The translations under genes and the position numbers were made by a program. Positions 42,801 through 50,688 of a stretch of 64,000 nt of DNA are shown piece after piece. This DNA is from CAVQEK01 sp963711495 (GTDB lineage Bacteria > Bacteroidota > Bacteroidia > Cytophagales > Cyclobacteriaceae), in the NCBI GenBank assembly GCA_963711495.1, contig CAVQEK010000004.1, forward strand, positions 1,116,001 to 1,180,000. Direction: 5' to 3'. Under the pieces are notes generated by a model, which was given only the letters and a program-made list of their open reading frames with translations, did not search any database and was not told the DNA's origin. Every line of letters starts with the position of its first letter. The first letter of the stretch is position 1.

Positions 42801-43949
42801 CACGGCCGTGGAATTTTTACGGCCACTTTACCCAACAAAATTGAAGTGGTGCAGGTGCCAAGCATACTCAATATTGGAACAGCGCCCAATGGGAAGTTGG
42901 TATTGAATGTTGCATTAAATTCTCCTTATGATTCCACAGCTGTACACATTAATTCAAATAATGCAGGTAGAATTGGTCCAACTTCCGTGGGTACGGCCAA
43001 GCTTGAGATCACTGGTTTGAGCCTTGGTCAATCACTAAACGTGGAATTGATATCGTTCAGGGATAAAAAGAAATATGCAGCCATACCTATTAGTTATCAA
43101 CTGCTTAATCTTGAATCGCCACAAATTCAATACTACAACAATTTTAATCAGGGTAACAATGATTTTGAAGGTGATGGATTTTCTATTAAAACGGTAAGTG
43201 GATTTACCGACAATGCCATACAGTCAACCCACCCCTATCCTGAAGGGACCAATTATCCAGGTCAGGAGAAAGATTTCGATTATTATTTGCGGGTGCCTAT
43301 TATTGTTTCATCAGGCAATTCCCAGTTCAAATACAAGGACGTAGCCATCGTGGAAAAAGGGGAGAGTGGCAGCACATTTCCTCAACCTGAATTTTACGAT
43401 TACGTGGTGGCAGAGGGATCAAGAGATGGCCTGGATTGGCTGCCAATGCCGGATGGTTATGATGCCAGTTACAATACGGTTTGGTCCAGCGCTTTTGATA
43501 ACAATCAATCCGGCAAAAGCAGCATGTTTGTTGACCATCAAACAGATTTAAAGGATTATTTTCAACCAGGGGATACTATTCTGGTCCGTTTTCGACTGCA
43601 TTCCGACCCGCTCACCAATGGCTGGGGCTGGGCCATTGATAATCTTTCTATTCAGTCAGCAATCACCGGACTGGGTGATTTGGCAGACCTGAGTCAATCA
43701 GACCTAAAAATATATCCAAATCCAGCAACTGACCGATTTGCTATCGATTTGTTATTGGATAAATCCGAACGTGTTTTTTTAACGATATATAATATTCAGG
43801 GTCAGAAAACGGATCAATTTGATTTTGGCAATATCCAGGAAGGTCAACAACATCTGGAATATCAAAACAGGAAATTTTTACATGGACTGAACATTGTCAA
43901 AATCAATGTCGGAAATCAAATTTTTGTCAAAAAGGTACTTTTTCAATAA
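39813..43949 (+). CDS. Giant BNR/VPS10-repeat protein with T9SS type A sorting domain
   Basis: A 1378-residue exported protein. The N-terminus has a hydrophobic signal (about 4-24) and an acidic linker. Two beta-propeller blocks carry BNR/sortilin Asp-box repeats such as KSTDGGETWNQL, RSTDGGTNWQEV, VSKDAAKTWNLV and ESLDDGQTWSFL (about 135-420 and 690-1010), interrupted by a jelly-roll-like insert. The C-terminus (about 1298-1378, LKIYPNPATDRFAIDL to KVLFQ) is a T9SS type A domain, directing secretion and surface attachment. Asp-box propellers occur in sialidases, xyloglucanases and Vps10 adhesins; no catalytic residues are evident. It is translated right after the small lipoprotein. Confidence 0.85.
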   Translation: MKRVTILVSIIFLVFIGGLYFFAFNPNVQNDGQIIHRSKKLMNEDQDRKDFEAFDEEEEEHEFDQPNLFMDYEIGIRTRYGESGPQYAPDQVIHELQKAKSSPLYQSLKAARTTALDWAQRGPANVPGRTRALIILPQDVTHNTWVAGGVGGGIWKTNDGGTTWQFKTPNLPSMAISWLALCKNQPDIMYASTGETIGGGVGLVGKGLLKSTDGGETWNQLSSTAASEDFTYINRVTVAPDNPDLLFICTSYGQWQKNRLSKIFRSTDGGTNWQEVYHNNDFIYQIIGNPRNFKTIYATVWGQGVVKTIDGGDTWISASNGMKQILSRVEINIAATDTARLYASVVGNFSGGGADLYVSKDAAKTWNLVNQNYAGNQIDFLGGQGDYDNIVMVNPYNEDEVYYGGVNLWKTNITQQTSSIKDTQLNVSFFQAQNTIWDLINFGGNSYNGKIDANMNSGIDTLNNIAVITGPGISQKAYRFTVNKQGAGVPDNEYSYQDYVDIPIQVWDLGHHRQLMVSFRDQQEDGTFNLISESLDSTNTASDSREYLFIHAVNYSDTPDTHIARNGGSNTGQNFRQLYFFWPVLNSGTTWNPPNLAIDSMKINFQRVLLVRYNGELTNVSDAYLQYDSINSQFGKSFPYSFHPDHHNLVAIDENSTQKTFRIVDCSDGGIYISNISSTPGTKDNDWTFVGFGYNTGQFYSADKKHNGDQYIGGLQDNGTWISPDNISASEQTNYNLAIGGDGFDAIWNYSDSNKIIGSSQFNAFLNTKDGGKTWNDAGKNIGGTKPFFSKLANSNSKPDVLFTVSSKGVYRSEDFGDSWQLTSISTNWGFSNFVDVKVSLANSDIVWAGSGMSPTTKIFVSADGGTSFHATANFAGETLGNISGLATHPTKDSTAFALFSFSHGPKILRTNDLGQTWEDITGFNGQQTSSNGFPDVAVYCLLVRPDEPNVLWAGTEIGIFESLDDGQTWSFLDSGLGATAVWDMKVVDDQVVIATHGRGIFTATLPNKIEVVQVPSILNIGTAPNGKLVLNVALNSPYDSTAVHINSNNAGRIGPTSVGTAKLEITGLSLGQSLNVELISFRDKKKYAAIPISYQLLNLESPQIQYYNNFNQGNNDFEGDGFSIKTVSGFTDNAIQSTHPYPEGTNYPGQEKDFDYYLRVPIIVSSGNSQFKYKDVAIVEKGESGSTFPQPEFYDYVVAEGSRDGLDWLPMPDGYDASYNTVWSSAFDNNQSGKSSMFVDHQTDLKDYFQPGDTILVRFRLHSDPLTNGWGWAIDNLSIQSAITGLGDLADLSQSDLKIYPNPATDRFAIDLLLDKSERVFLTIYNIQGQKTDQFDFGNIQEGQQHLEYQNRKFLHGLNIVKINVGNQIFVKKVLFQ

Positions 43950-44303
43950 AAGTACTGCTTACGGCATTTTGCCATAAACCAATACATTTACCGCTGTTTG
44001 CATTGGTATATTGAGGGTTTTCCCAAGTTTCCGCCCTTTGAAATAAACAGTATGAATATTACAAAAAATAGCATCTCAAGTTAATAAGGGCCTGTTTCTA
44101 CTAAAAACTGAAACATTGAACTTTGGATTTGCGACTTGTCGGAATTTGGCGTTAAAAAGACTTTTTTTCGGGGTGGCATTTTTTTTTCGTTTTTAAGGAA
44201 TTTTTTGGACTATAAAAGCATTTTAATATTGACACGCACTGTTTTCCCTTTTGGGTATTTTCCGGATGCTGTAAGCCTCAATTTTTTCATAATTTTTAAT
44301 ACC
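43950..44303. other. Intergenic region upstream of the NUMOD4/HNH gene
   Basis: About 350 bases without credible coding potential. The open frame entering the HNH gene from 44136 has a hydrophobic, Phe-rich composition unlike its neighbours and is treated as non-coding. A 4-bp GGCA/TGCC hairpin near 43963 is too weak to call a terminator. No TAnnTTTG box is found. Confidence 0.5.
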
Positions 44304-44843
44304 ATGGAGACAACTTATAATAACGAGCGGTGGAAAGAAATTGACTTCGAGACAAATTTACCTCACGACAAATATGAAGTCTCTCAACTCGGCAGGATAA
44401 AAAGTTATGCCATCGACAAGAAAAAAGGAAGGATTTTGAAAGGTGGAAATGTTAATGGATATCGATGTATTACCGTAAAATTTGGAGAAGATATTACACG
44501 TCAGTACTATGTACATCGATTGGTAGCTGAAACATTTATTCCAAAAGAATCCAAACATCAACACTATGTGATCCACAATGATTACAACAAGCAAAACAAT
44601 TCTATTTATAATTTGCATTGGGCGACAGAAGATGAGTTGATTGCGCACAACAATAAAAATCCCGAAGTCATCAAACGAAGGACTACCGGGTATAAACTCT
44701 CCGAATCTGATGTCAGGGTGATCAAGAGGTTATTAAAGACCAATAAAACCAGGCTAAGTATGATCGCCAAGCGGTTTGGTATAACCCACACACAACTCAA
44801 CAGGATTCGTTCCGGAGAAAATTGGGGGCATGTAGAAGCTTAG
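44304..44843 (+). CDS. Solo NUMOD4/HNH protein with C-terminal helix-turn-helix
   Basis: A 179-residue protein starting at ATG 44304. An N-terminal NUMOD4 motif (RWKEIDFE...KYEVSQLGRIKSY) is followed by an HNH_3-type core: YYVHRLVAETFIP, then VIHNDYNKQNNSIYNLHWAT, which keeps the His, Asn-Asn and His pattern of homing-type HNH nucleases. The C-terminus (LSMIAKRFGITHTQLNRIRSG, about 150-172) is a helix-turn-helix. Such proteins stem from intron or phage homing endonucleases; in some Bacteroidota they are numerous free-standing genes and may act as DNA-binding regulators. No intron, intein or prophage is visible here. Confidence 0.75.
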   Translation: METTYNNERWKEIDFETNLPHDKYEVSQLGRIKSYAIDKKKGRILKGGNVNGYRCITVKFGEDITRQYYVHRLVAETFIPKESKHQHYVIHNDYNKQNNSIYNLHWATEDELIAHNNKNPEVIKRRTTGYKLSESDVRVIKRLLKTNKTRLSMIAKRFGITHTQLNRIRSGENWGHVEA

Positions 44844-44851
44844 TAGAAATA

Positions 44852-45814
44852 TCAATCCTGATTAATCAATTTTTTTACTTCCAAATGACTCAGTATATCT
44901 TTAGTCATGGTGGTAAGATCGTATTTATTTTGCCAGTGCCAATCCTCCCTGGCAAAAGTATCGTCTATACTTTGAGGCCATGAATCTGCAATTTCCTGGC
45001 GAAAATCCGGTTTATAGCTGATTTTAAGGGGAATATGTTTCTTGATTTCGCCGGCAATTTCAGCAGGACAAAAACTAATGCCTGACAAATTATAACTCGA
45101 TTTTATGCGCAACTGATCTCGACGGGCTGCCATGAGTTCGATCGTGGCCCGTACGGCATCGGGCATATACATCATGGGTAAAAAAGTATCTGCCTTTAGA
45201 AAACATTCATATTTTCCCATTTCCAGGGCCTTATGATAGATCTCCACCGCATAATCCGTGGTGCCTCCTCCCGGAAGGGATTTGTAGCCGATCAGGCCGG
45301 GATAACGCAAGCTTCTGACGTCAACACCATGATGTTCGAAGTAATAGGCGCACCATCGTTCGCCGGCCAGCTTACTGATCCCATAAACGGTAGTCGGATT
45401 CATCACCGTGTACTGCGGTGTGTTGATTTTCGGCGTGTCTTTACCAAATACCCCAATAGAACTGGGCCAATATACTTTTTTTAATTTAAATTCCTTGGCG
45501 GCTTCCAGCACATTCAGTAAACCCTGCATGTTGACGTCCCAGGCAGTAATTGGAGTTTTTTCGGCTTTGGCCGATAATAAGGCGGCTAAATGATAGATTT
45601 GCGAAATTTTATATTTTCGAATCACTGAACCCAAAGCCTTTTTGTCCATCACATTCAGTGCTACAAAATTGTACGAATCCTCAGCATTATGAGGCGGGTG
45701 GATATCAGTAATATAAATGTGATTGTTCCCATAAATCCGCTTCAGCTCCGGAACTAGTTCGGTTCCCAATTGACCCAGAGCACCAATTACCAAAATTCTT
45801 TCCATTTGACGCAT
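44852..45814 (-). CDS. L-threonine 3-dehydrogenase, SDR type
   Basis: A 320-residue short-chain dehydrogenase/epimerase-like enzyme. NAD-binding ILVIGALGQLGTELVPEL near residues 7-24, the active-site block WPSSIGVFG near 116-124 (Ser), and the YxxxK pair in TTVYGISKLAGERW near 141-154. The sequence details (SLPGGGTTDYAVEIYHKAL) match the SDR-type threonine dehydrogenase rather than a sugar epimerase. It oxidises threonine to 2-amino-3-ketobutyrate, the substrate of the ligase encoded by the divergent neighbour, a strong context match. ATG 45814 is given; ATG 45805 (MERILVIG) is equally plausible. Confidence 0.88.
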   Translation of the reverse strand: MRQMERILVIGALGQLGTELVPELKRIYGNNHIYITDIHPPHNAEDSYNFVALNVMDKKALGSVIRKYKISQIYHLAALLSAKAEKTPITAWDVNMQGLLNVLEAAKEFKLKKVYWPSSIGVFGKDTPKINTPQYTVMNPTTVYGISKLAGERWCAYYFEHHGVDVRSLRYPGLIGYKSLPGGGTTDYAVEIYHKALEMGKYECFLKADTFLPMMYMPDAVRATIELMAARRDQLRIKSSYNLSGISFCPAEIAGEIKKHIPLKISYKPDFRQEIADSWPQSIDDTFAREDWHWQNKYDLTTMTKDILSHLEVKKLINQD

Positions 45815-45866
45815 TTATAATATAGACTGATATGAAGCCAATAGGTTTGAGTTATTTACATCATAG

Positions 45867-45874
45867 CAAAAATA
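45867..45874 (-). promoter_or_regulatory. Possible -7 box for the threonine dehydrogenase gene
   Basis: The minus strand reads TATTTTTG (TAnnTTTG), about 53 bases before ATG 45814. No -33 element at the expected spacing. Confidence 0.35.
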
Positions 45875-45923
45875 GTTAAAATTTGAAATATCATAAATAA
45901 ATATGGTTGTTTGATCATTAAAT

Positions 45924-45956
45924 TTTGGAAATGCGCAAAAAAATTAGATAAATTTG
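45924..45956 (+). promoter_or_regulatory. Probable promoter of kbl with a long leader
   Basis: TTTG at 45924-45927, 21-base spacer, TAAATTTG at 45949-45956. It predicts a start near 45963 and a leader of about 170 bases, unusually long for this window and full of hairpins. Confidence 0.5.
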
Positions 45957-46080
45957 AATAAATCCATAATTTATTGAAAATATAAAATTTGGAAATTCAG
46001 AATTATTTCCAATAATTCTGTGGTATTTCGTAGTGCGAGGAAATAAAAAATGGGAATTGCGGTGTATTCTGAAATACACC
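45957..46080 (+). promoter_or_regulatory. Three consecutive inverted repeats in the kbl leader
   Basis: Hairpin 1: AATAAAT/ATTTATT (45957-45963 with 45969-45975). Hairpin 2: CAGAATTATT/AATAATTCTG, perfect 10-bp arms with a 3-base loop (45998-46007 with 46011-46020). Hairpin 3: GGTGTATT/AATACACC, perfect 8-bp arms with a 4-base loop (46061-46068 with 46073-46080). They could be operators or a structured RNA leader controlling kbl. They match no riboswitch class I can recognise. Confidence 0.5.
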
Positions 46081-46133
46081 ATATATTGATAGGAAGCCAG
46101 CATAAACTTTTAAATCTTTAAATTTTTACGGAA

Positions 46134-47327
46134 ATGTTTGAAACACTGAAACCAGTATTAGAGCAAACGTTGAAGGAGATCAAAAAAGCCGGTCTCTACA
46201 AAAATGAACGCATTATTACAACACCTCAGGGGGCGGTGATCAAGACGGCGGATGATAGAACAGTCATAAATTTCTGCGCCAATAACTACCTCGGGCTTTC
46301 TTCCCATCCAAAAGTAATAGAGGCAGCTAAAAAGTCAATCGATACCCATGGCTACGGAATGTCTTCTGTGCGTTTTATTTGCGGGACACAGGATATCCAC
46401 AAGCAACTGGAAGAAAAGATCTCCAAATTTTTAGGTACGGAAGATACCATCCTCTATGCGGCCGCTTTCGATGCCAATGGCGGTGTATTTGAGCCACTTC
46501 TGGGAGCTGAAAGTGCCATCATTTCTGATGCATTGAATCATGCTTCTATCATCGACGGAGTAAGACTGTGCAAAGCGCAGAGGCTTCGCTACCAACACAA
46601 TGACATGACTGATCTCGAAAGTAAACTTCAGGAAGCTGCTTCCGCGGAACACAGGTTGATCGTCACCGACGGGGTATTTTCGATGGATGGTACCATAGCA
46701 CAATTAGACAGAATTTGTGAACTGGCTGATAAATATAAAGCATTGGTGATGACCGATGAATGCCACGCCACGGGATTCATGGGCAAGACGGGTCGGGGTG
46801 TGCCGGAATATCGTAGTGTTCAGGGTAAGATTGATATCATCACCGGAACTTTGGGTAAAGCCCTTGGAGGGGCCTCAGGTGGTTTTACCACTGGCAGAAA
46901 GGAGATTATTGATTTGCTCCGTCAGCGGTCGAGACCCTATTTATTTTCCAATACGCTGGCGCCTTCTATTGTCGGAGCTTCGATTGCCGTGATCGATATG
47001 CTTTCGGAAACCACCGAACTTCGCGACAAACTGGAGAGAAACACGCAATATTTCCGGCAAAAGATGACGGCGGCAGGTTTTGACATCAAACCTGGCGAGC
47101 ATCCTATAGTGCCCATCATGCTTTATGACGCCAAATTGTCACAAAATTTCGCTGAACAATTGCTGGAAAGGGGTATTTATGTGATTGGATTTTATTATCC
47201 GGTTGTTCCCCAGGGTCAGGCACGGATAAGAGTGCAACTGTCGGCCGTTCATGAACAGGAACATCTGGATAGGGCGATACAGGCATTCACGGAAGTGGGT
47301 CGATCGCTTGGTGTTTTGAAATCATAA
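46134..47327 (+). CDS. kbl: Glycine C-acetyltransferase (2-amino-3-ketobutyrate CoA ligase)
   Basis: A 397-residue PLP enzyme of the alpha-oxoamine synthase family. Landmarks: INFCANNYLGLSSHP near residues 44-58, GYGMSSVRFICGTQ near 73-86, MTDECHATGFMG near 206-217, and the PLP lysine in TGTLGKALGGASGG near 238-251. It cleaves 2-amino-3-ketobutyrate with CoA to glycine and acetyl-CoA, the second step of threonine catabolism; the first step is encoded by the divergent gene 320 bases away. The length equals the E. coli enzyme. It is preceded by a long structured leader. Confidence 0.93.
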   Translation: MFETLKPVLEQTLKEIKKAGLYKNERIITTPQGAVIKTADDRTVINFCANNYLGLSSHPKVIEAAKKSIDTHGYGMSSVRFICGTQDIHKQLEEKISKFLGTEDTILYAAAFDANGGVFEPLLGAESAIISDALNHASIIDGVRLCKAQRLRYQHNDMTDLESKLQEAASAEHRLIVTDGVFSMDGTIAQLDRICELADKYKALVMTDECHATGFMGKTGRGVPEYRSVQGKIDIITGTLGKALGGASGGFTTGRKEIIDLLRQRSRPYLFSNTLAPSIVGASIAVIDMLSETTELRDKLERNTQYFRQKMTAAGFDIKPGEHPIVPIMLYDAKLSQNFAEQLLERGIYVIGFYYPVVPQGQARIRVQLSAVHEQEHLDRAIQAFTEVGRSLGVLKS

Positions 47328-47470
47328 AACAATACTTCGCAGTATTGAGAAGCGCTTTGTGGTGATCTTTACAAGAAACTCTATCATGCTGAATGACCAA
47401 AAATCAGACTTGGAATAAAAATTATTGGGTTATCGCTATTTTAATATACCGGTTTATAAATTAAGACATT

Positions 47471-48328
47471 TTACCGAATCGACGAATAAATATCCACCGT
47501 AGCCCGTGACTTATTGAGTGTATAGAAGTGAAGTCCGGGGGTCCCTTTTTTCAGCAATTCACGGCACTGGTTAATGGCATATTCCACACCGATTTGGTAT
47601 GTTTTGTCCAGGTTTTCCTGAAAGGGTTCGAGTAATTGATACAAATGACCTGGAATTGTTGCACCACACATCTGGGTAAACCGTTTAATTTGTTTAAAAT
47701 TGGTGATAGGCATGATACCCGGTATGATCGGTACAGTAATGCCTGCCTCACGGGCTCGCTTCACAAAATTAAAATACATTTCATTGTCAAAAAATAATTG
47801 GGTGATCAGAAAATCAGCACCCTGGTCAACTTTAAATTTTAAATACGTCAAGTCGGATTCCGGAGAAAAGGATTCCGGATGGTTTTCCGGATACGCCGCA
47901 GCTCCAATACTGAATTTTTGTAATTGATGGGCAAACTTGATGAGATCACTAGCATACCTGAAATCAGAAATATTTGGCGTTTGCTGAACATCTCTGGGCT
48001 GATCTCCGCGTAGGAGGATCAGGTTCTCAATATTTTTTGCGGATAGATATTCAAGATCTCTGGCGACTTTTTCACGACTGGCATTGACACAAGTATAGTG
48101 GGCCATGGAACACAGCCCAATTTTATTTTGAAGATAATCGATCAGATCAAAAGAAGCATCCTGTGTAGAACCACCGGCGCCGTAGGTCACCGATATGAAT
48201 GAAGGCGATAATTTGAGCAACTGGCCCACATTAATACCCAATTCCAAAATAGATGAATAATTTTTGGGAGGAAAAAATTCAAACGAGAAGGTCTTTTCAC
48301 CTGAATTAAACAAATCTCTGATTTTCAC
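47471..48328 (-). CDS. metF: Methylenetetrahydrofolate reductase
   Basis: A 285-residue TIM-barrel flavoprotein. FSFEFFPPKNYSS near residues 14-26, SVTYGAGGSTQDASFD near 48-63, LILLRGDQP near 100-108, GAAAYPENHPES near 142-153 and FLITQLFFDNEMYFNFVK near 176-193 are the classic MetF motifs (FAD and folate sites). It reduces 5,10-methylene-THF to 5-methyl-THF for methionine synthesis. The gene is 102 bases downstream of the TPR gene; no SAM riboswitch fold is visible in that gap. Confidence 0.93.
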   Translation of the reverse strand: MKIRDLFNSGEKTFSFEFFPPKNYSSILELGINVGQLLKLSPSFISVTYGAGGSTQDASFDLIDYLQNKIGLCSMAHYTCVNASREKVARDLEYLSAKNIENLILLRGDQPRDVQQTPNISDFRYASDLIKFAHQLQKFSIGAAAYPENHPESFSPESDLTYLKFKVDQGADFLITQLFFDNEMYFNFVKRAREAGITVPIIPGIMPITNFKQIKRFTQMCGATIPGHLYQLLEPFQENLDKTYQIGVEYAINQCRELLKKGTPGLHFYTLNKSRATVDIYSSIR

Positions 48329-48430
48329 GTCAAGCTATAATTTTTGAGTTTGCGAAAATACTAAAAAAATAATATTGAGATTGGAACTTTCACCAGGGTT
48401 TGACTTTTAAGGGGTTGAATTGTTGGAAAA

Positions 48431-49567
48431 TCACATATTTTCCAGATAATTCCGGGCTTCGTCACGAACAATACTGTATTCGGCCAACTTGACAGAACGT
48501 TTAAAGCTGTCTTTGGCTTCGTCCTTATCTCCCATTTCTTTTTCAACACGGCCCAAACCACAGTAGAGCAGGCTCTCTTCATGATCGGTACCGACATTGC
48601 TTTTTTCGTTAATCGTTTGAGCCATTAAATATGCTTTTTTTGCCGATGGAAAATCGTGTAAATATTTTTCAAAATAAATGCCTTTAAAGATCTCACCCAC
48701 GTACTGGTAGTGCTCCTTATCACTATCTAATAGTTTTTCAATGTATGGCCACATCGGTTCAAAATTGTTGAGATATACTTCATTTTCCAGTGTCAAGGCT
48801 ATATAATTCAGGTTTTCCGGATACAATTCATTGAGTTTTCTACAGTATTGGATCGATTCTGCCGGCTGATTCTCGTATCTGAGATAAATATGGAAAAGAT
48901 AAGTAAGGCATTCTGCTTTGGTGAATATGCCAACAACTGCTCCTTTCTTGAGCATTTCAAGTCCTTTTGCTTTGTCACCTGCACGGAAGAACCAAAGAAA
49001 TGGTTTGAAAAAAGGATTTTCTTCAGGATATTTTACCCTGTAGTAATCATAAATACCACAGGGAAAATAAAATTCGGGGAATTGATCGAGTAAGTCAAAT
49101 CCTTTTTTTATATAGTTATAGGCACTTTTTGCCTCACCTACGGCTTTCAAATTGCTGTTGTTGTCAACATACAATTGTGCCAGGTAAGCATGGGCTGCCA
49201 GTGCAAAAAATGTCCCCTCTACGTCATCATCATTCTTTTCAAAGCGTTTATCGGATAATGCTAACGTTTTTTTAAGATAACTTTCAAATTGATCGAAGGC
49301 CGGTGTACCTGATTTGATGGGGCGATATTTCCAGTAATCATAAAATGCTTCCAGCAGAGTTACTCCCGGGTATTCCGGGATCTTCTGATTGAGCTGGGCA
49401 ATCACGGTATCTGCTGCTTTGAAATTGAGATTGTAAACACTGTCGATTGCCTGATGGATCAACTGCATATCCTTCTGGCTTATCGATAGCTTATTTTGTG
49501 CCAGCGCTATATTCGAAATACTCAATAGCAAGATGAGCAATGCAAAATATATGATTCTTAATTTCAA
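48431..49567 (-). CDS. Exported TPR-repeat protein of unknown function
   Basis: A 378-residue protein with an N-terminal signal peptide (hydrophobic 4-20, cleavage after ALAQN) and an all-helical mature part with tetratricopeptide-like repeats, clearest near the end (SLLYCGLGRVEKEMGDKDEA, about residues 333-352). Phrases such as FYFPCGIYDYYRVKYPE suggest a family of periplasmic TPR proteins found in this phylum, but I cannot name a function. It is probably a scaffold or part of a surface complex. A TAATTTTG box lies about 40 bases upstream of its ATG. Confidence 0.65.
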   Translation of the reverse strand: MKLRIIYFALLILLLSISNIALAQNKLSISQKDMQLIHQAIDSVYNLNFKAADTVIAQLNQKIPEYPGVTLLEAFYDYWKYRPIKSGTPAFDQFESYLKKTLALSDKRFEKNDDDVEGTFFALAAHAYLAQLYVDNNSNLKAVGEAKSAYNYIKKGFDLLDQFPEFYFPCGIYDYYRVKYPEENPFFKPFLWFFRAGDKAKGLEMLKKGAVVGIFTKAECLTYLFHIYLRYENQPAESIQYCRKLNELYPENLNYIALTLENEVYLNNFEPMWPYIEKLLDSDKEHYQYVGEIFKGIYFEKYLHDFPSAKKAYLMAQTINEKSNVGTDHEESLLYCGLGRVEKEMGDKDEAKDSFKRSVKLAEYSIVRDEARNYLENM

Positions 49568-49601
49568 AAATGTCAGTTTAAGATTAAATTAAATATTTGT
49601 T

Positions 49602-49609
49602 CAAAATTA
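49602..49609 (-). promoter_or_regulatory. Possible -7 box for the TPR protein gene
   Basis: The minus strand reads TAATTTTG (TAnnTTTG), 35-42 bases before the start at 49567. No -33 element seen. Confidence 0.35.
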
Positions 49610-49659
49610 AAGTTTTAATGTCTTCCGGTGGAATTAATTACCAATAAATATTCTATTCG

Positions 49660-50052
49660 ATGTTGAGGTTGCTGGATGTCCTGTTCTTTTGGTTGCATAT
49701 TTTTATTATTACGTTCAATCTATTTGGTTGGATTTGGGAAAAGACCAGAAAATGGCATCTTCTGGTGGTTGGCATTACACTTTTTTCATGGATTATCTTG
49801 GGAATAAAATATGGATTTGGCTATTGTTTTGTCACAGACTGGCACTGGCAGATCAAACAAAAATTAGGTGAAACTGATCTTCCGGCATCATTTATAAAAT
49901 ATTTTTTTGACCGGTATACCTCATTTCATTGGTCTGCAGCAACCATCGATCTGATTACAGGGATTTCATTTTTTCTGGCTATCGCTTGCTCCGTTTATAT
50001 GAATTTTTTTAAACGGAAGACTAATCAAGCGACCGATTTAAAAAATCATTAA
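49660..50052 (+). CDS. DUF2784 family membrane protein
   Basis: A 130-residue membrane protein with four hydrophobic segments. The pattern LHIFIITFNLFGWIWEKTRK near residues 12-31, then LGIKYGFGYCFVTDWHWQIK near 47-66, with the Cys-x-x-T-x-W arrangement, fits DUF2784, a small family of unknown function. The final 32 bases overlap the end of the convergent DUF2461 gene. No promoter consensus is seen in the 92-base divergent gap to the TPR gene. Confidence 0.65.
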   Translation: MLRLLDVLFFWLHIFIITFNLFGWIWEKTRKWHLLVVGITLFSWIILGIKYGFGYCFVTDWHWQIKQKLGETDLPASFIKYFFDRYTSFHWSAATIDLITGISFFLAIACSVYMNFFKRKTNQATDLKNH

Positions 50053-50677
50053 AAGGCTTCAGGACGGCATATACACCCACTATTCTTTTGATAATGTCAG
50101 GCTGAAGGAGGTCATTGTCATTAACAGAGTGCATCACAATATAGCTTTTGAATCTCAATAAATCGATATTCGGATTATCACTGCTATATCCCTGGGGAGA
50201 GGTTTTTAATTTTTCACCTTCGATGCCATTAAAATATTTCACGAACACCGGATCTTCAATGATCTTTCTGAATTCGGCCGCATTATAGTCAATTTCCTGC
50301 CGTATTTTTTTTAAGATTTCACCGGGAGGCATGTACATTCCACCGGCCAGAAAAGGTTGTCCGGGTTCAATGTGTATATAGTAAGTAGCAGAATTCGATT
50401 TTTTCCCTCCCTTGTTCATCGCGGCGCCAAAGTTTGGTTTATAAGGCGTTTTATCCTTGCTGAAGCGAATATCGCGATGGATCCGGAAAATACAGTCCTT
50501 TGGGGTCAAACCCTGCACCGTTGGATCAATGATGCTCAATTGTTCAATCAAGCTGGCCACAATCTGCTCAAAGGCCTTTTTTGCCGATTCATAATCTTTT
50601 TTATGGGCCGACATCCAGTCGCGGTTGTTGTTTGTTTTTAGTGCTTTCAGAAATCGAAGTATGCTTTCAAAATCCAT
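50021..50677 (-). CDS. DUF2461 family protein
   Basis: A 218-residue soluble protein. It shows the DUF2461 signatures: FLKALKTNNNRDWMSAHKKD near residues 9-28, IFRIHRDIRFSKDKTPYKPN near 63-82 and LAGGMYMPPGEILKKIRQEI near 110-129. The family is widespread and uncharacterised. The start is 11 bases after the stop of murF on the same strand, so it is likely co-transcribed with murF. Its last 32 bases overlap the convergent DUF2784 gene. Confidence 0.8.
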   Translation of the reverse strand: MDFESILRFLKALKTNNNRDWMSAHKKDYESAKKAFEQIVASLIEQLSIIDPTVQGLTPKDCIFRIHRDIRFSKDKTPYKPNFGAAMNKGGKKSNSATYYIHIEPGQPFLAGGMYMPPGEILKKIRQEIDYNAAEFRKIIEDPVFVKYFNGIEGEKLKTSPQGYSSDNPNIDLLRFKSYIVMHSVNDNDLLQPDIIKRIVGVYAVLKPFNDFLNRSLD

Positions 50678-50688
50678 GATTATAAACT

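Larger units (their letters stand above)
45815..46133. other. Structured intergenic region between tdh and kbl
   Basis: A 319-base AT-rich divergent region. It holds promoter-like boxes for both directions and three inverted repeats on the kbl side (45957-45975, 45998-46020, 46061-46080), listed separately. No reading frame is credible. Confidence 0.6.

Noticed and set aside
43963..43973. GGCA/TGCC hairpin after the giant T9SS protein
   Set aside because: Only 4 bp and no T tail.
44136..44303. 56-codon N-terminal extension of the NUMOD4/HNH frame
   Set aside because: Hydrophobic Phe-rich stretch unrelated to NUMOD4 proteins; homology begins right after ATG 44304.
47330..47347. Perfect 7-bp hairpin (CAATACT/AGTATTG) just after kbl
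   Set aside because: No T run follows and the stem is AT-rich, so I do not call it a terminator.
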